From assembly GCA_014584345.1 (NCBI GenBank), contig JACTNB010000036.1, positions 248,001 to 312,000 on the forward strand: a DNA stretch of 64,000 bases, written 5' to 3'. Made by a program: the position numbers and the translations under genes. Every line of letters begins with the position of its first letter. Within the stretch, counting starts at the first letter, position 1. Below are positions 20,610 to 32,800 of this stretch, in pieces. This DNA is from Planctomycetota bacterium (lineage in GTDB: Bacteria > Planctomycetota > Planctomycetia > Planctomycetales > Planctomycetaceae). The notes beneath the pieces were generated by a model that saw only the letters and a list, made by a program, of their open reading frames with translations, was not told the origin of the DNA and searched no databases.

Positions 20610-22481
20610 ATGCGACGAATCGATCCTATCGAAGCGGGCGGCAAGAAAAGCCGGAGCGGTTTTCTGCTGGTGGTGGTGCTGGTGGTGATCATGCTGGGTT
20701 CCCTGGTCTGTTACCAGTTCGCCGATCGCATGACAACCGAGCGGCAGATCGTCAGTGCCTATAAAATGGAGGCCCAGGCGCAGCAGGCGGCGCAATCCGG
20801 AATCGATTATCTGCTGGCGCTGGTGACTTCCCCCGATTTCGCTCCCTCCACCTTCGCCACGCTCCCCCCAGAAGAGTACGCCTGGCAACTCGTGATTCCT
20901 CCCGACGAAACCGACGAGCGGCCCAATGGGTTGTATTGCGTGCTGGTTTCCCGCGAACGGACCCAGAGCGATGGCAGCCTGGGGTTTGGTCTCTCCGCAG
21001 AGGGGGGCAAAATCAATCTGAATGGCCTGGTGGAACTCGATGTGCCGGAAGATCAGCAACGCGACATCCTCATGCAGCTACCCGCTATGACGGAAACGAT
21101 TGCCGACACCATTCTCGACTTCATCGATGCCGACGCCTCCCCGCGCGAATATGGCACGGAATCGGACGATGGCGATTTTCAGGTCCGCAACGGTCCACTG
21201 ATCTCTCTGGACGACCTGCTGCAAATCCCAGACATCACCCCAAGCCTCCTTTATGGGGAAGATGCAAACCGCAATGGCCTGCTCGACCCCGAAGAAGACG
21301 ATGGGCCCCTTCGCGAACCCTTCGACAATGCCGACGGCCTCCTCGATGCCGGTTGGAACAACTGGCTCACCGTCTGGAGCCGCGAATCGAACCTGCAAAG
21401 TGATGGCTCGCCCAAGATCAACGTCAACAGCGACGACCTCGAAACATTGCGGCAGGATCTCGCGGGACTGTTCAGCCAGGAGGTCGCCGATTTTATTATC
21501 GCGTACCGTCAGTCCGGCCCCGCGGAGAGCGAGACCAATGGTTCCTCGACCGGCGGAGGGAACAGCGGTTCGGGGGGAGCAGGCGGCTCCGGCAGGGGAT
21601 CGACCAATGCGGGCGGAGGCAGCAGCGGGGGCGGAAGTAGTGGGAGCGGAAGCGGCAGTGGCGGAGGTACTTCGGGCAGAGGTGGCAGTCGCTCGGGAGG
21701 GAATAGTGGCAGTACGCCTGCCCCTCCCGTGACGGATTCTCCCCCAGCCGAGCTATCTGCTCCTGTCCCAGTGGATTCCGGCGACGGGGGGAGTTCCACC
21801 GGAGGGGACTCGGGAAGCGTGGTCGGCAGTACCGTGAATGGCGGGAGCAGCGGGAACCAGAATTCCGGATCGGGACGCCAGAGCGGAACAGGCGGATCGG
21901 GGGGTGCTGGCGGCGCCGGTTCGGCAAATCGCATGAGCGCAAGCGAAGAAGGGGGAGGGGCAACCGCCCAGGTACGGATTCGCTCGCTGTATGAATTTGT
22001 CGATGCCTCGGTAAGAATCGACGACCAGGTTGTCAATAGCCCGTGGGTCAGCAGCGATTTGTCGTTTCTGCAGGATTTGGAAGCCTATCTGACGATTGAC
22101 GACACGGAAACGCGCACGGGCCGAATCGACCTGAATTATGCCTCGTACGAATCCCTGGCGGGGCTGCCCAACATTTCCTCGGCTCTCGTCGATGAAATCC
22201 TGAATGGGGCAGGCAACTGGCAATCCGTGGGGGACCTGCTGAGCAAGGGCGTGGTGGATATCGTCACCTTGCGGGAACTGGAACCCTTTCTGACAACCTC
22301 CAGCAGAACTTATCGATTTACCAGTATTGGCCTCTGGCAAACGGGGGGACCGATTGTCAGAATGGAAGTGGTGATCGACGCGGCAGCTGCCACCCCCGTG
22401 GTTCTGACCGCGGAAAATCTGACCCCCCTGGGTCCGGGACACACCCGGGAAGAGCTGTTGCCTGCGGATCTTATTCCCTGA
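20610..22481 (+). CDS. gspK: type II secretion minor pseudopilin GspK with Gly/Ser-rich insertion
   Basis: 623 residues, about twice the usual GspK length. The N-terminus is a prepilin-like KSRSGFLLVVVLVVIMLGSL with G17-F18 as the likely cleavage point and Y-Q-F hydrophobic helix after it. GKINLNGL, ADTILDFIDAD, NGPLISLDDLLQI, DANRNGLLDPEEDDGPL (a calcium-like acidic loop) and INVNSDDLETL match GspK. Residues about 305-450 are a low-complexity Gly/Ser tract with some Pro/Asp, splitting the region before the second helical domain (RIDLNYASYESLAGLPNIS). GspK caps the pseudopilus. First gene of a K-L-M run; no G-J genes are adjacent. Confidence 0.88.
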   Translation: MRRIDPIEAGGKKSRSGFLLVVVLVVIMLGSLVCYQFADRMTTERQIVSAYKMEAQAQQAAQSGIDYLLALVTSPDFAPSTFATLPPEEYAWQLVIPPDETDERPNGLYCVLVSRERTQSDGSLGFGLSAEGGKINLNGLVELDVPEDQQRDILMQLPAMTETIADTILDFIDADASPREYGTESDDGDFQVRNGPLISLDDLLQIPDITPSLLYGEDANRNGLLDPEEDDGPLREPFDNADGLLDAGWNNWLTVWSRESNLQSDGSPKINVNSDDLETLRQDLAGLFSQEVADFIIAYRQSGPAESETNGSSTGGGNSGSGGAGGSGRGSTNAGGGSSGGGSSGSGSGSGGGTSGRGGSRSGGNSGSTPAPPVTDSPPAELSAPVPVDSGDGGSSTGGDSGSVVGSTVNGGSSGNQNSGSGRQSGTGGSGGAGGAGSANRMSASEEGGGATAQVRIRSLYEFVDASVRIDDQVVNSPWVSSDLSFLQDLEAYLTIDDTETRTGRIDLNYASYESLAGLPNISSALVDEILNGAGNWQSVGDLLSKGVVDIVTLRELEPFLTTSSRTYRFTSIGLWQTGGPIVRMEVVIDAAAATPVVLTAENLTPLGPGHTREELLPADLIP

Positions 22482-22604
22482 CTCGACTGCCTGAATGGGC
22501 CGCACAGGGGGTGTTGGCAACGGGGCCACGCTGCAGGAGACCCCTACGGAACACCGGCGCCACGGACTTTTGATGACCATTGTCGAGACACGATTTTCAG
22601 CACC

Positions 22605-24164
22605 ATGACCGAACAGTGGATAGTCTTGTTTTGGGATTTACCCCGGCTGCGAATTCTTCGTGGCGAGCGGCGGGGAGAACGCTGGTGTCTCCTGTCGCTG
22701 GAGGATCTGCTTGTCCCGGAAAGCCTGACGTTGCCGAACGCCGGGCGGGGCATCGCCGAATGGCTCAGACAGGAATCCCCCGCATACTGCTTCTCGTCGG
22801 ACGATGCAGAGAATCTGGTGCATGCGGCCATCGTGCTGCCGCGCGATCGGGTGACAATCCGCGCGCTCTCGTTTCCGAATCTCCCCCCCGAGGAATTGCC
22901 GTCGGTCGTCCCGTTGCAGATGGCCCTGCAGTTGACGACCCGCGCGGAAGATCTGGTGGTCGATTTTCTTCCGGGCGAACGGAACTCCGCCGCGGAACCC
23001 CAGCAAGTGCTGGCCGCCGCGATTCCCCTGGTTAGCCTGCAGAACTTTCAGCAGTTCGCCTCGAGTCTGCATGTCCACCTCGGTTCCGTGGGAGTCAGTT
23101 CGTGTGGCTGGCAGGAACTGGCCAGGCAACTGGGACAGGTTCCCGAGGCCCAGGGTCTGCTGGTTTCCTGTTTCGAGCCCGATCATTTGGAATCCTTGTG
23201 GCTGCGGGGCGAATACCTGATCGGGAGCGGATACCGCCGACGGTCCGCCGAGTCTCCCCTCGCCAGCAAGGAGTTGCTGGCGGAAATCCGGCGGTTGCAA
23301 TCGCAGGAAGCGGGGGGAGCGACGCAACACGCCACCCAATGCCTGCTCCTGGCGGAATTGCCCACGAGCGACGGAACACTGAAACACCGGATGCTCGTCG
23401 AGGAGTTTTCCAAGGCGATCTCGCTGCCGGTGTTTCTGGCGGATTGGGACGCGTTATCCACCCGGCTGGAGTTTTCCCCGTCCACGGGGCTTGCCCGTGC
23501 GAGCGAGCTGTCTGCTCGGGGCGGTCTGGGACTGTTGGGTGCCTGGATGGCTGCGGCAACTCCGCTCACACCCCAGGTCAATTTTGCCGCGCCGCGTAAA
23601 CCCCGACTGATTCCCGACCGCCGCCGGATGTATGCCCTGTCTGGCGGGTTGGCCGCCGTGCTGCTGCTGGGACTGGCCTGGTGGGCCTGGTATCAGCAAT
23701 TGCAAACACTGGACGGGGAAATTGATTCGGTGCGGAGTCAACTGGCGTCGGTGGAAACGTTTCTGAAGGACAAGGGAATCTTGCGCAAACAGGCCAGCGG
23801 GCTCGATGCCCAGCGGGCGCGGAGCTTGCGGATTTCCGCGCATTGGGAAGATCTGGCACGATCGATGCCCCCACAATCCGAACTGATGTTCAATTCCTGG
23901 CGGGCCATCCCGCTCACGGGAGACAACCATACGCGCGTGCTGGCGCGGGGCCTGGCCACCACGCGTCGTCAGGTGGAATTGCTGGCAGAAAAACTCGATG
24001 GAGTCGGGTTGATCGTACGTTCCCCCGTGATTCGTCCCCTGGAAATGGCCGGGCCGTATGCCTTCGAATTTGATCTGGACTACGAAATTCCCGTGGCCCC
24101 CCGCGAGATTCCCGGTTCAGCTCAAGCCGTCCCTGCCTCCACGTCCCCCTCCAAGGCGGGTTAA
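22605..24164 (+). CDS. gspL: type II secretion platform protein GspL
   Basis: 519 residues from ATG 22605. The N-terminal ~300 residues have the actin-like PilM/GspL cytoplasmic fold (VLPRDRVTIRALSFPNLPPEE is the typical GspL block). A membrane helix follows at about 343-363 (LSGGLAAVLLLGLAWWAWY), then a coiled coil (about 366-393) and a PilN-like periplasmic domain. GspL links the GspE ATPase to the inner-membrane platform and pairs with GspM, which is encoded 25 bp downstream. The start codon has only a weak ribosome site. Confidence 0.82.
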   Translation: MTEQWIVLFWDLPRLRILRGERRGERWCLLSLEDLLVPESLTLPNAGRGIAEWLRQESPAYCFSSDDAENLVHAAIVLPRDRVTIRALSFPNLPPEELPSVVPLQMALQLTTRAEDLVVDFLPGERNSAAEPQQVLAAAIPLVSLQNFQQFASSLHVHLGSVGVSSCGWQELARQLGQVPEAQGLLVSCFEPDHLESLWLRGEYLIGSGYRRRSAESPLASKELLAEIRRLQSQEAGGATQHATQCLLLAELPTSDGTLKHRMLVEEFSKAISLPVFLADWDALSTRLEFSPSTGLARASELSARGGLGLLGAWMAAATPLTPQVNFAAPRKPRLIPDRRRMYALSGGLAAVLLLGLAWWAWYQQLQTLDGEIDSVRSQLASVETFLKDKGILRKQASGLDAQRARSLRISAHWEDLARSMPPQSELMFNSWRAIPLTGDNHTRVLARGLATTRRQVELLAEKLDGVGLIVRSPVIRPLEMAGPYAFEFDLDYEIPVAPREIPGSAQAVPASTSPSKAG

Positions 24165-24189
24165 CCGCTGATTTCTCCGAGAATCGACG

Positions 24190-25674
24190 ATGCAGAAACG
24201 GGAACGAATATTACTGGTCTTGCTGATTGCCACGCTGGTCGTCTGGTGGGGACGCCCCGTGCTGTTGAGCTGGTTTATCGCGCCGCTGCAATCGCGGACC
24301 GAAAACCTGGAGGCCCTCAGAAGTCAACTGGAGTTGAAGGAAGCCGAACAGCTTCAGGTCCTGCAGGCCACCCGGCGGCTGACCGAATATCGCGCCCAGG
24401 GACTGCCGCCCGACCCCAACGCCGCGCAGCGTGCCTACACGGCGTGGCTGACTGACCTGCTGGATAACAGCGGCTGGCGGTCGCAAGAGGTCTTGCCGGG
24501 AAAAATCACCCGGTTTCTGGACCTGGGATCCGCCGTCCAGGTGCGGATCGACGGGGAAGCCACGTCGGAACAGTTGGCCCGGTTCCTGTCGGGCTTTGAA
24601 GAGTCGGGCTTGCTGCATCGCCTCGAACGACTTTCGGTGCAGGGGACTTCGATCGAACCCGATGCCGTGTTGAATATCTCGTTGATCGCCGAGGCGATCT
24701 CGCTCAAGGCCGCCGAGCGGGAATCGCTGGAAGGCTTGTCCGCCAAGCCTCGACTGGCCGATTACTGGTCCCGTTTCGCCCAAGCCAGCCTGTTCACAAA
24801 AAGCCGCCCCCAGACGGTCCTTCAACCGGACATCGCGCTCCCCGCCTCCCTGGCAGTGGACCGGGGTAACCGTCTGCAGCAGCGCGTGGAGGTTTCGGGG
24901 TTCGCGCCCGAACTGGAGCCGATCCGGTTGCGGCTGGAAGCTCCGACCGCGAACGATGCCAGCTACGACCAGGCCAGCCGCAACCTGATCTGGCAAACCT
25001 CTCCGGAAACCGAGCCGGGAGATTATCCCCTGACCCTGGTGGCGGTATCGGAAGCTTCCAGCCAGGAATTGCTCCGCAAAACGGTTTCCATCAAGGTCCG
25101 GATTCCGAACACCCCCCCGCAATGGACCATCACGCCTGCGCCACAGGTGCTCTACCCCGCCCAAAACTGGTCGCTGCCGCTCGCCGCACGCGACGGCGAT
25201 CTGCCAGAGCAACAGTTAACCTTTTCCCTCTCGGGGACCACCCCGGCGGGGCTCGCGATCGACCCCGCAACCGGACAATTGAACTGGAACCCGCTGGCAA
25301 CTCTGGCGGGGCAGACGTTCAGCGTGACGGTGGTGGTGACCGATAACGGGGATCCCCCTCTCAAGGCCAGTTTGCCGTTGTCCCTGCAGGTGGCCCGGGA
25401 TACGGAAAAAGCAACGGAACTGATCGGCTGCATTCAGGTGGATGGCGACTGGACCGCCTGGTTTGCCGATCGTGAACAACCGCGGCGTTTCGCGGTGAAA
25501 GCCGGAGAGACCTTGCAGGTCGGCCGGTTCCAGGGACGGCTCGAACGCATCGAAGTCGATCGAATCGTACTGCAATCGGCGGACGAGCGGTCGGAACTGC
25601 TGCTGGGCAAAAAACTTGCAGAACGCACAGTGCTGCCGCCAGTTGCCCCCGTACCACCCCCGCCCGCTTCCTGA
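24190..25674 (+). CDS. gspM: GspM/PilO-like protein with Ig-like and PilP/GspC-like domains
   Basis: 494 residues, against roughly 160-200 for ordinary GspM. A membrane helix lies at 7-25 (ILLVLLIATLVVWWG), a coiled coil at about 33-65, and a PilO/GspM-like ferredoxin fold at about 70-175. Residues ~200-410 look like cadherin/He_PIG-type Ig folds (PQWTITPAPQVLYPAQNW; LAIDPATGQLNWNP; VTVVVTDNGDPPL). The end, about 412-480 (ELIGCIQVDGDWTAWF, VGRFQGRLERIEVDRIVL), resembles the PilP/GspC HR domain that contacts the secretin. A role joining the inner-membrane platform to the secretin is inferred. The symbol is provisional. The stop codon sits inside a repeat hairpin (25661-25680). Confidence 0.7.
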   Translation: MQKRERILLVLLIATLVVWWGRPVLLSWFIAPLQSRTENLEALRSQLELKEAEQLQVLQATRRLTEYRAQGLPPDPNAAQRAYTAWLTDLLDNSGWRSQEVLPGKITRFLDLGSAVQVRIDGEATSEQLARFLSGFEESGLLHRLERLSVQGTSIEPDAVLNISLIAEAISLKAAERESLEGLSAKPRLADYWSRFAQASLFTKSRPQTVLQPDIALPASLAVDRGNRLQQRVEVSGFAPELEPIRLRLEAPTANDASYDQASRNLIWQTSPETEPGDYPLTLVAVSEASSQELLRKTVSIKVRIPNTPPQWTITPAPQVLYPAQNWSLPLAARDGDLPEQQLTFSLSGTTPAGLAIDPATGQLNWNPLATLAGQTFSVTVVVTDNGDPPLKASLPLSLQVARDTEKATELIGCIQVDGDWTAWFADREQPRRFAVKAGETLQVGRFQGRLERIEVDRIVLQSADERSELLLGKKLAERTVLPPVAPVPPPPAS

Positions 25675-25680
25675 CGGGCG
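25661..25680. repeat. palindromic hairpin over the gspM stop codon
   Basis: CGCCCG pairs with CGGGCG over an 8-nt loop. The reverse complement is identical over 19 nt to 3040-3058 of the first repeat element. It may serve as a terminator but has no T tract. Confidence 0.5.
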
Positions 25681-25920
25681 TATTGCTTTGAGGAGTGCCC
25701 CGGCTCGACGAGGCCGTGCAACTAAGGGAAAATGTTTGGATAGGCGCACGCAAACTTGCGTAACTCAACGCAGCGTTCCCCCCGCAGCAGACTCGCATTG
25801 ACCGAATCGAATTCCGTCGGGATAATACTCCGCCAAATTCCACGGGCATGTCGACATCGCAGAGAATGGAACCCTGCCATCTTGGACATGCCTCCCTTTA
25901 TCCCCGGGAAGGATCCCCCC

Positions 25921-26697
25921 GTGCCTATTCACTCCACTGCCATCATCGATCCGCAGGCCCAGATTGATTCCTCGGCCGTAATCGGCCCGTATGTGTTGAT
26001 CGAAGGCCCGGTTTGCATCGGCGCGGAGACAAAGGTCGGGCCGTTCTGCCATCTCATGGGTGAAACGACGATCGGCGAACGCTGCCGAATTCACGACCGG
26101 GTCACGATCGGCGACATCCCACAGGACCGGGCCTTCCGAAACGAAAAATCCTATTGCCGAATCGGCAACGACGTGATCCTGCGCGAAGGGGTGACGGTGC
26201 ATCGCGCCACCGGCGAAGGGGCGGCGACACAAATACAGGATGGCTGCTTTCTCATGACGAACGCGCATGTCGGCCATAATTGTGAACTGGAAAAGGGAGT
26301 CATCATGATCTCCGGTTCGCTGCTGGGCGGTCATGTGCATGTCGGGCAGCGGGCTGTCATTTCCGGCAATTCGGGAGTGCATCAGTTCTGCCGGATCGGC
26401 ACACTGGCCATGCTCGCGGGGCTTTCTCGCATCACGCAGGATATCCCGCCTTACATGATGGCCGACCAGTTCGGCACGATCGTGGCAATCAACCTGGTGG
26501 GGTTGAAACGGGCAGGATTCAACTCCGAGGAACGAAATGAGATTAAGGAAGCCTTTCGCATTCTGTATCGCGAGGGACGCACGCAATCGAAGGCGCTGGA
26601 GATCCTGACGCAGAAGCAGAATACTCCCGTGCTGGCACCGCTGATCGAATTCCTGAGCGAAACCAGCCTCCGCGGAATCAGCAAGGGTGCCGCCTGA
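25921..26697 (+). CDS. lpxA: UDP-N-acetylglucosamine acyltransferase
   Basis: 258 residues from GTG 25921, chosen because GGGAAGG lies 8 nt upstream and the length then matches LpxA; ATG 25888 is the alternative. LpxA transfers a 3-hydroxyacyl chain from ACP to UDP-GlcNAc, the first step of lipid A synthesis. Left-handed beta-helix hexapeptide repeats run through residues ~5-180. [20 protein letters not shown] (catalytic His), [11 protein letters not shown] and [11 protein letters not shown] match the E. coli enzyme closely. Stands alone rather than beside lpxD or fabZ. Confidence 0.93.
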   Translation: MPIHSTAIIDPQAQIDSSAVIGPYVLIEGPVCIGAETKVGPFCHLMGETTIGERCRIHDRVTIGDIPQDRAFRNEKSYCRIGNDVILREGVTVHRATGEGAATQIQDGCFLMTNAHVGHNCELEKGVIMISGSLLGGHVHVGQRAVISGNSGVHQFCRIGTLAMLAGLSRITQDIPPYMMADQFGTIVAINLVGLKRAGFNSEERNEIKEAFRILYREGRTQSKALEILTQKQNTPVLAPLIEFLSETSLRGISKGAA

Positions 26698-26740
26698 CTC
26701 GACTCCCCGAAAACAAGCGGCGGGGGGCGGACCCGCCGCT

Positions 26741-28254
26741 CTAATGCGTCGCCAGAGACATCAGGGCCTGTTCGCTGAGTTCCGCGCGGGGGAGTTCCCC
26801 GGTGAGGCGACCTTCGCGCATCACCAGGACACGGTCGGAAATACCGATGATCTCCTCCAGTTCGCTGCTGGCAAACAAAATCGCAATTCCCCGGCCCGCC
26901 AGTTCATCGATCAGGTGATAGATTTCTTCCTTTGCCCCGATATCGATGCCCCGCGTTGGTTCATCGAGCAGCAGTACTGATGGCCGCAGTGCCAGCCACT
27001 TCGCTAGCACCACCTTCTGCTGATTCCCTCCCGAAAGCAAGCCCGCGATCTGTTCGGGACCGGAAGCCCGTATCCGGAGCGTGCGCATCGATTCCTCGCA
27101 GAGCGCGCGCTCGTAAGCGGCATCGATCAGACCGCCAACCTTCGCATGCCCGGCCAGACTCGCCAGCGAGGCATTCTCCCGGACCGACATTTCCAGTATC
27201 AGACCCTGCTGCTTGCGATCCTCCGGCACCAAGGCCATCCCCGCGGCGATCGCGGCACGAGGCCTCCCGCCCGGCAAGGGGCGGCCATGCAGCTTGACGC
27301 GGCCCGACAGCCGTTCGTCCACGCCAAACAGGGCCCGCAGCAATTCACTTCGACCCGCGCCCACCAGGCCCGCCAGACCCACGATTTCTCCTCCGCGCAG
27401 GGAAAAATCGACGGCCGCGCCCGGCCAGGTCGTGGTCACCAGACGCTCCACTTCCAGGACTGTCTCACCCGGTTGATGGGATGACCGCTGATAAAAACGC
27501 GAGACATCCCGGCCGACCATCAACCCGACCATGGCGGCATGCGAGATCGACTGCCGGGGCAGATCCCCCGCGTTACGGCCGTCTCGAAGCACCGTCACGC
27601 GGTCGGCAATCGCCTCCACTTCCGCCAGACGATGCGAGATATACAGGATGCCGACCCCCCGGTCGCGGAGTTGCCCGATGACGCCCATCAGTTGATCGGC
27701 TTCACGCTGGGACAACGAGGAGGTCGGTTCGTCCATGATCAGTACGCGGGCATTGATCGACAGGGCCTTGGCAATTTCCACCAGTTGCTGCTGACCAATC
27801 GATAAGTCCCGCACGAGGCGTCCGGGTGAAATCTCCAAACCGACTTGCCTCAGGTAATGGGTGGCCCGCGCGTGAACTTGGCTCTGCTGAATCCAGCCCA
27901 GGCGGTGAGGTTCGCGGCCCAGAAAAATATTCGCGGCGACATCCAGGTTATCGGAAAGATTCAATTCCTGATGTATCAGCGCGACGCCCGCTGCAAGTGC
28001 CGCATCGACGGAAGCAAATTGGATCGGCGCTCCCTGCATGCGGATTTCGCCCGCATCGGGCTGCTGGACGCCCGCCAGGATTTTCATCAGCGTGCTTTTT
28101 CCCGCCCCGTTTTCACCAACCACCGCCAGCACTTCCCCAGCCGACAACGTCAGGCCAATCTCCTCCAGGGCCTTTACGCCGGGAAATCGCTTCGACAACC
28201 CCCGAACTTCCAGCAAGGGGGCGTCCACCGCGGTGGAAACGGGAGAAGCAGCGC

Positions 28255-28258
<4 letters not shown>
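26741..28258 (-). CDS. sugar ABC transporter ATPase (RbsA/MglA type)
   Basis: 505 residues with two ATP-binding domains, typical of the CUT2 sugar importers. Domain 1: [38 protein letters not shown]. Domain 2: a degenerate Walker A ([11 protein letters not shown], lacking Lys, as is normal in this family), [30 protein letters not shown]. The ATG overlaps the stop of the binding-protein gene by 4 bp (ATGA), so the two are translationally coupled. No permease gene follows; the next gene, lpxA, is convergent. Substrate not determined. Confidence 0.92.
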
Positions 28259-29370
<1,112 letters not shown>

Positions 29371-29866
29371 GGCGCTATTGCTCTCGCGATTGGCAGGACG
29401 GGAAACAAAAACAGCGTTCTCCACTGGGGAAACGTATTGATTTCTTGATGTACTCTACCAGCAACTGGCCTGAAATTCACCTTTCCCACGGGATTCCGCC
29501 CTCTTTCCCTCCGACAGAGACACAGGTCGGGCAGGTTGATGATCTCCCGTGAAAATCGCGTTCGTTGTGTAGGTCTCGGTAGAAACTTGAACGGAAACGC
29601 AGAGGTGAGGAGTCGCAAGGGGACACAGAGTGAATCTTATGTTCTCTCGGCGAACATGCGTCTCTCCGCCTTCGCGCGGACTTTTTTGTGATCCGGTGAC
29701 AACCCGCTGGGGTGCTACTCGGAGGTGGTCCGCCAGTGCGAGCGTGACTCCGACCCGCACGCGCCAGCGTTGGACGATGGCCGGCGGCTCGGGTCTCAAG
29801 CGTGAATGGGACGCAAAGCGGACCCTACAAAAAAATCACGGCCTCACAGCGGACCGACGGGTCATG
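29371..29866. other. 496-bp intergenic region with decayed palindromic repeat
   Basis: No gene recognised. Around 29590-29695 is a stretch with ACGCAGAGG-like and GCGTCTCTCCGCC-like arms ending in a TCCGC/GCGGA hairpin and CTTTTTT (29665-29687). It looks like a degenerate copy of an intergenic palindromic repeat and could end transcription on the plus strand. The 15-mer at 29728-29742 recurs at 35655-35669. Confidence 0.4.
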
Positions 29867-32800
29867 CTACGGCCCAGCCGGCATGCGGGTTGCACGGGCC
29901 AGCAGTTCGGCTCGTTGACTTTTCAGCATGCGCACCAGGGACTGTTCCAGTTCGGCGATGCGAATCGCCGTTTCCGCCGGCGAGACACCAGCCTCGGGCC
30001 CCAGCGACTTCAGCGCGGCGAGCCCTTGCCGGCTGGTTTCCAGCGATTCCTTGAGATCAAGCATCAGCACCTGGGGAGGAATCTCCTGACGACCCGCTCG
30101 AACCTGCCAGCGAAATTCGAGCAATTCGAGCAGGGTATTGATGTGATCGTAACGCTCGGCGGATGCAAGACTGGTTTCCGCTCCGGCCAGCAGTTCCAGT
30201 CCGCGGTGAATGCCACGCACGGAACGTTCCTGCTGCGAACCGAAATACAACGCATGCAGACAGTGCTTTAATTCCAGATCGGGTCGCGGAGGATCGCAGC
30301 GTTGATACAACTTGGCTATTTCCGGATGCAGGAAATAACTGATCATCGGATCGTACGGGGCCGCATACTCTTCGACACGCCCCAGGCTTTCCAAACGGCA
30401 GGGATTTTGCTGTGTCGCCTCCCCCAGGGTTTCGAAATAATCTAGCCGACGTTGATCGTCCGGATGAAGCCGCTTTTGCAGCCCTTCCCCCTTGACCGGC
30501 TCGATGATCGTCCTGGGCTCGTCGGTCAATCGCTTCTTCACCGATTTGCGATACACCCAGAATTGATCGGGATGCCGCGCCAACACCTGCTCCCGGGCCG
30601 CCACGTCGGAGAGCCGACGCAACACATCCTCCATCCGCGGTTCTTCCGCGTACGACTCCATGAGACGCTGCGTGTTGTCCGCCAGGGTGGCACGGACCGC
30701 TTCCCATTTCTGCCCCCAGCGCATCATTTCCCCTGTCAGCCGAAACACGCCTGTCCCTTGCCAGGCATTCAAGCGTCCAAAGCTGGAAACACCCGCAAGT
30801 TGTGCCGGCTCGAACCGGGAAAGGTTCATGACCACCGACCAGTCCCAGCCAACCTTCGCCAGACTGCGACGCGTCTGTGGCGCGGAGACCCGCTCCAGAA
30901 ATCCCGCGGTGAAAACATCCTCGATCGACCGGGCAGCTACGAACAACACTTCGCCCGGCGCGGTATCAAACGCGGTGACATACCCGAACTCCCGCTGCAG
31001 CGTCTCGGAAACACTCCGCAACACGGCAGGACCGTAATCGGCAAACGTGAACCGTTGACAGTACAATCCCCCGTCCGCAAGTCGTTGGGCAATCCAGCGG
31101 TAATGCGCCTCCTCGAACCGGGCCGCGCTGCGGTAGATGGCGGAATGACCAGGATTTTCGATGATCACATCATAACGGGTCCGCTCGCGGCGCAATGCCA
31201 GATGACGATCCGCCTGATATAGCCGAACGCGATCGTCGGCCAGCGACGTGGCCATCACGTCTCCCAGCACCCCCTCGCGCGCTTCGTCGATCAGCGTTTG
31301 ATTCTCCTCCAGACATTCCACCTGCATCACCGGGAATTCCAGGATGGTCTTCAAGCCCAAACCCGATTCCAGCCCCAATAGCAGCACCTCGCGCGGGGCG
31401 GCATGCAGCGACAGCGGCAACACCGCGCTCAGGATCCCTGCGGTCGGTTGCGGAACCAGGGTTTCGTTCTCGCTCAGCCGGCCCGCCGGAATGCCATTCT
31501 CGCGAACCTGGCAATGGCTCCCCTGATGCCGCCAGTAGGTCAGTGTCCCCGTAGCCGATTCCCGAACCGCCAGCAGACGGACTTCGTCCAACCCCGTTAT
31601 CTGACTCAATCCCTTGCCGTTTCGCCAGGTCTGAAAAATCTGCGTGGAAAAGAGCGTTCTCGCGGCGAAATCCGGTTGATACGTTCCCAGAATCATCACG
31701 CTCGCCAGCAGACCCACTACCGCGCCGCTCCCCCACGCCAGCCGAGAACGCGAATGAGATCCCCTGTTCCCGCGCTGTTCCACATAACACACTCCCAGCA
31801 GGGAAAGCAGAAGCAGTGTTGCCAGACGACTCGTCCCCAGGAAGGGTATCCACACCGCCACCGTGGACCAGCCCACCAGAATCAGCAGACTGCACACAAG
31901 GCAGGTGACGCCAAGGGAAACAGAAGAACGAGGCGTCGACGCGACCAGAAAGGCCCGCGACGCGGTCCCCAGAAGATAACCGGCGGGCGCGAAAAAGGCC
32001 ATCACTCCCAGCAACCGCAGGACGAATGACAGGGGCAATACGGAAACCAGTGCGGCAACCATCAGAAAACCACGCAACCATAGGGGAAAGGCCGCCAGCA
32101 CCAATGCCAGGACAATCACGCCCCAGCCCCAGCGCCGCGAACCTGTTGTTGTGCAGGATAGCCCGATTCCCAGAAAACTCGCGGCCAAGGCTCCATACAT
32201 CAGCAGGGTTGTTTCTGGCTGCAACTGGGCAAGAAAGCGATACACCAGCGGTAGCAGCCCCGCTGTCACCAGTAACCTCGTCGCCAGTAGCATCTGCTTG
32301 TTCGAGAACATCTGCCGATTCGAGGAACTCCCCTGTTCCGCGACATGAGAGGCACTCAAGTCCATGCTTACGCATAGAGTCCGTTCCCTCAGGACATAAA
32401 CCAGCCCCATCAAACTCACCAGACACACACAGGCCAAGGCATGGGTGGGGACAAACGGTGCCAGCAGAAACGCAAACACCCCCGTGCCTATCGCCATCCC
32501 ATGCCAACTGGCGGAACACTGCCAGGTTTCCGCGGGTCCGCCGGCACGCAGGCTCGACAAGAGCACGCTCCCCGCAAGCACTCCATTGAACACCATCGCC
32601 AGGGGCAGTCCCAGCCAAGACCAGCCCAGCACTTCCGCCAGGGCCCGATCCCACACCGTCCACCAGGCAGGCAGACTGACCGTTATCAGCAGGCTTAACA
32701 ACAACAAGCCCAGCCTGAAGGTACGTGGCAGCGGTTTCGACCAGAATGAAATTCCAGCCACCACGATCAACCCGGCGCAGGCCAGACTCCCCATGCATAG

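Noticed and set aside
21560..21900. Repetitive GGC/AGC DNA as a possible CRISPR or tandem array
   Set aside because: It is in frame, encodes Gly/Ser, and has no regular repeat-spacer length.
29590..29700. Possible small RNA gene
   Set aside because: Arms are too decayed and lack a promoter; better explained as a degenerate palindromic repeat.
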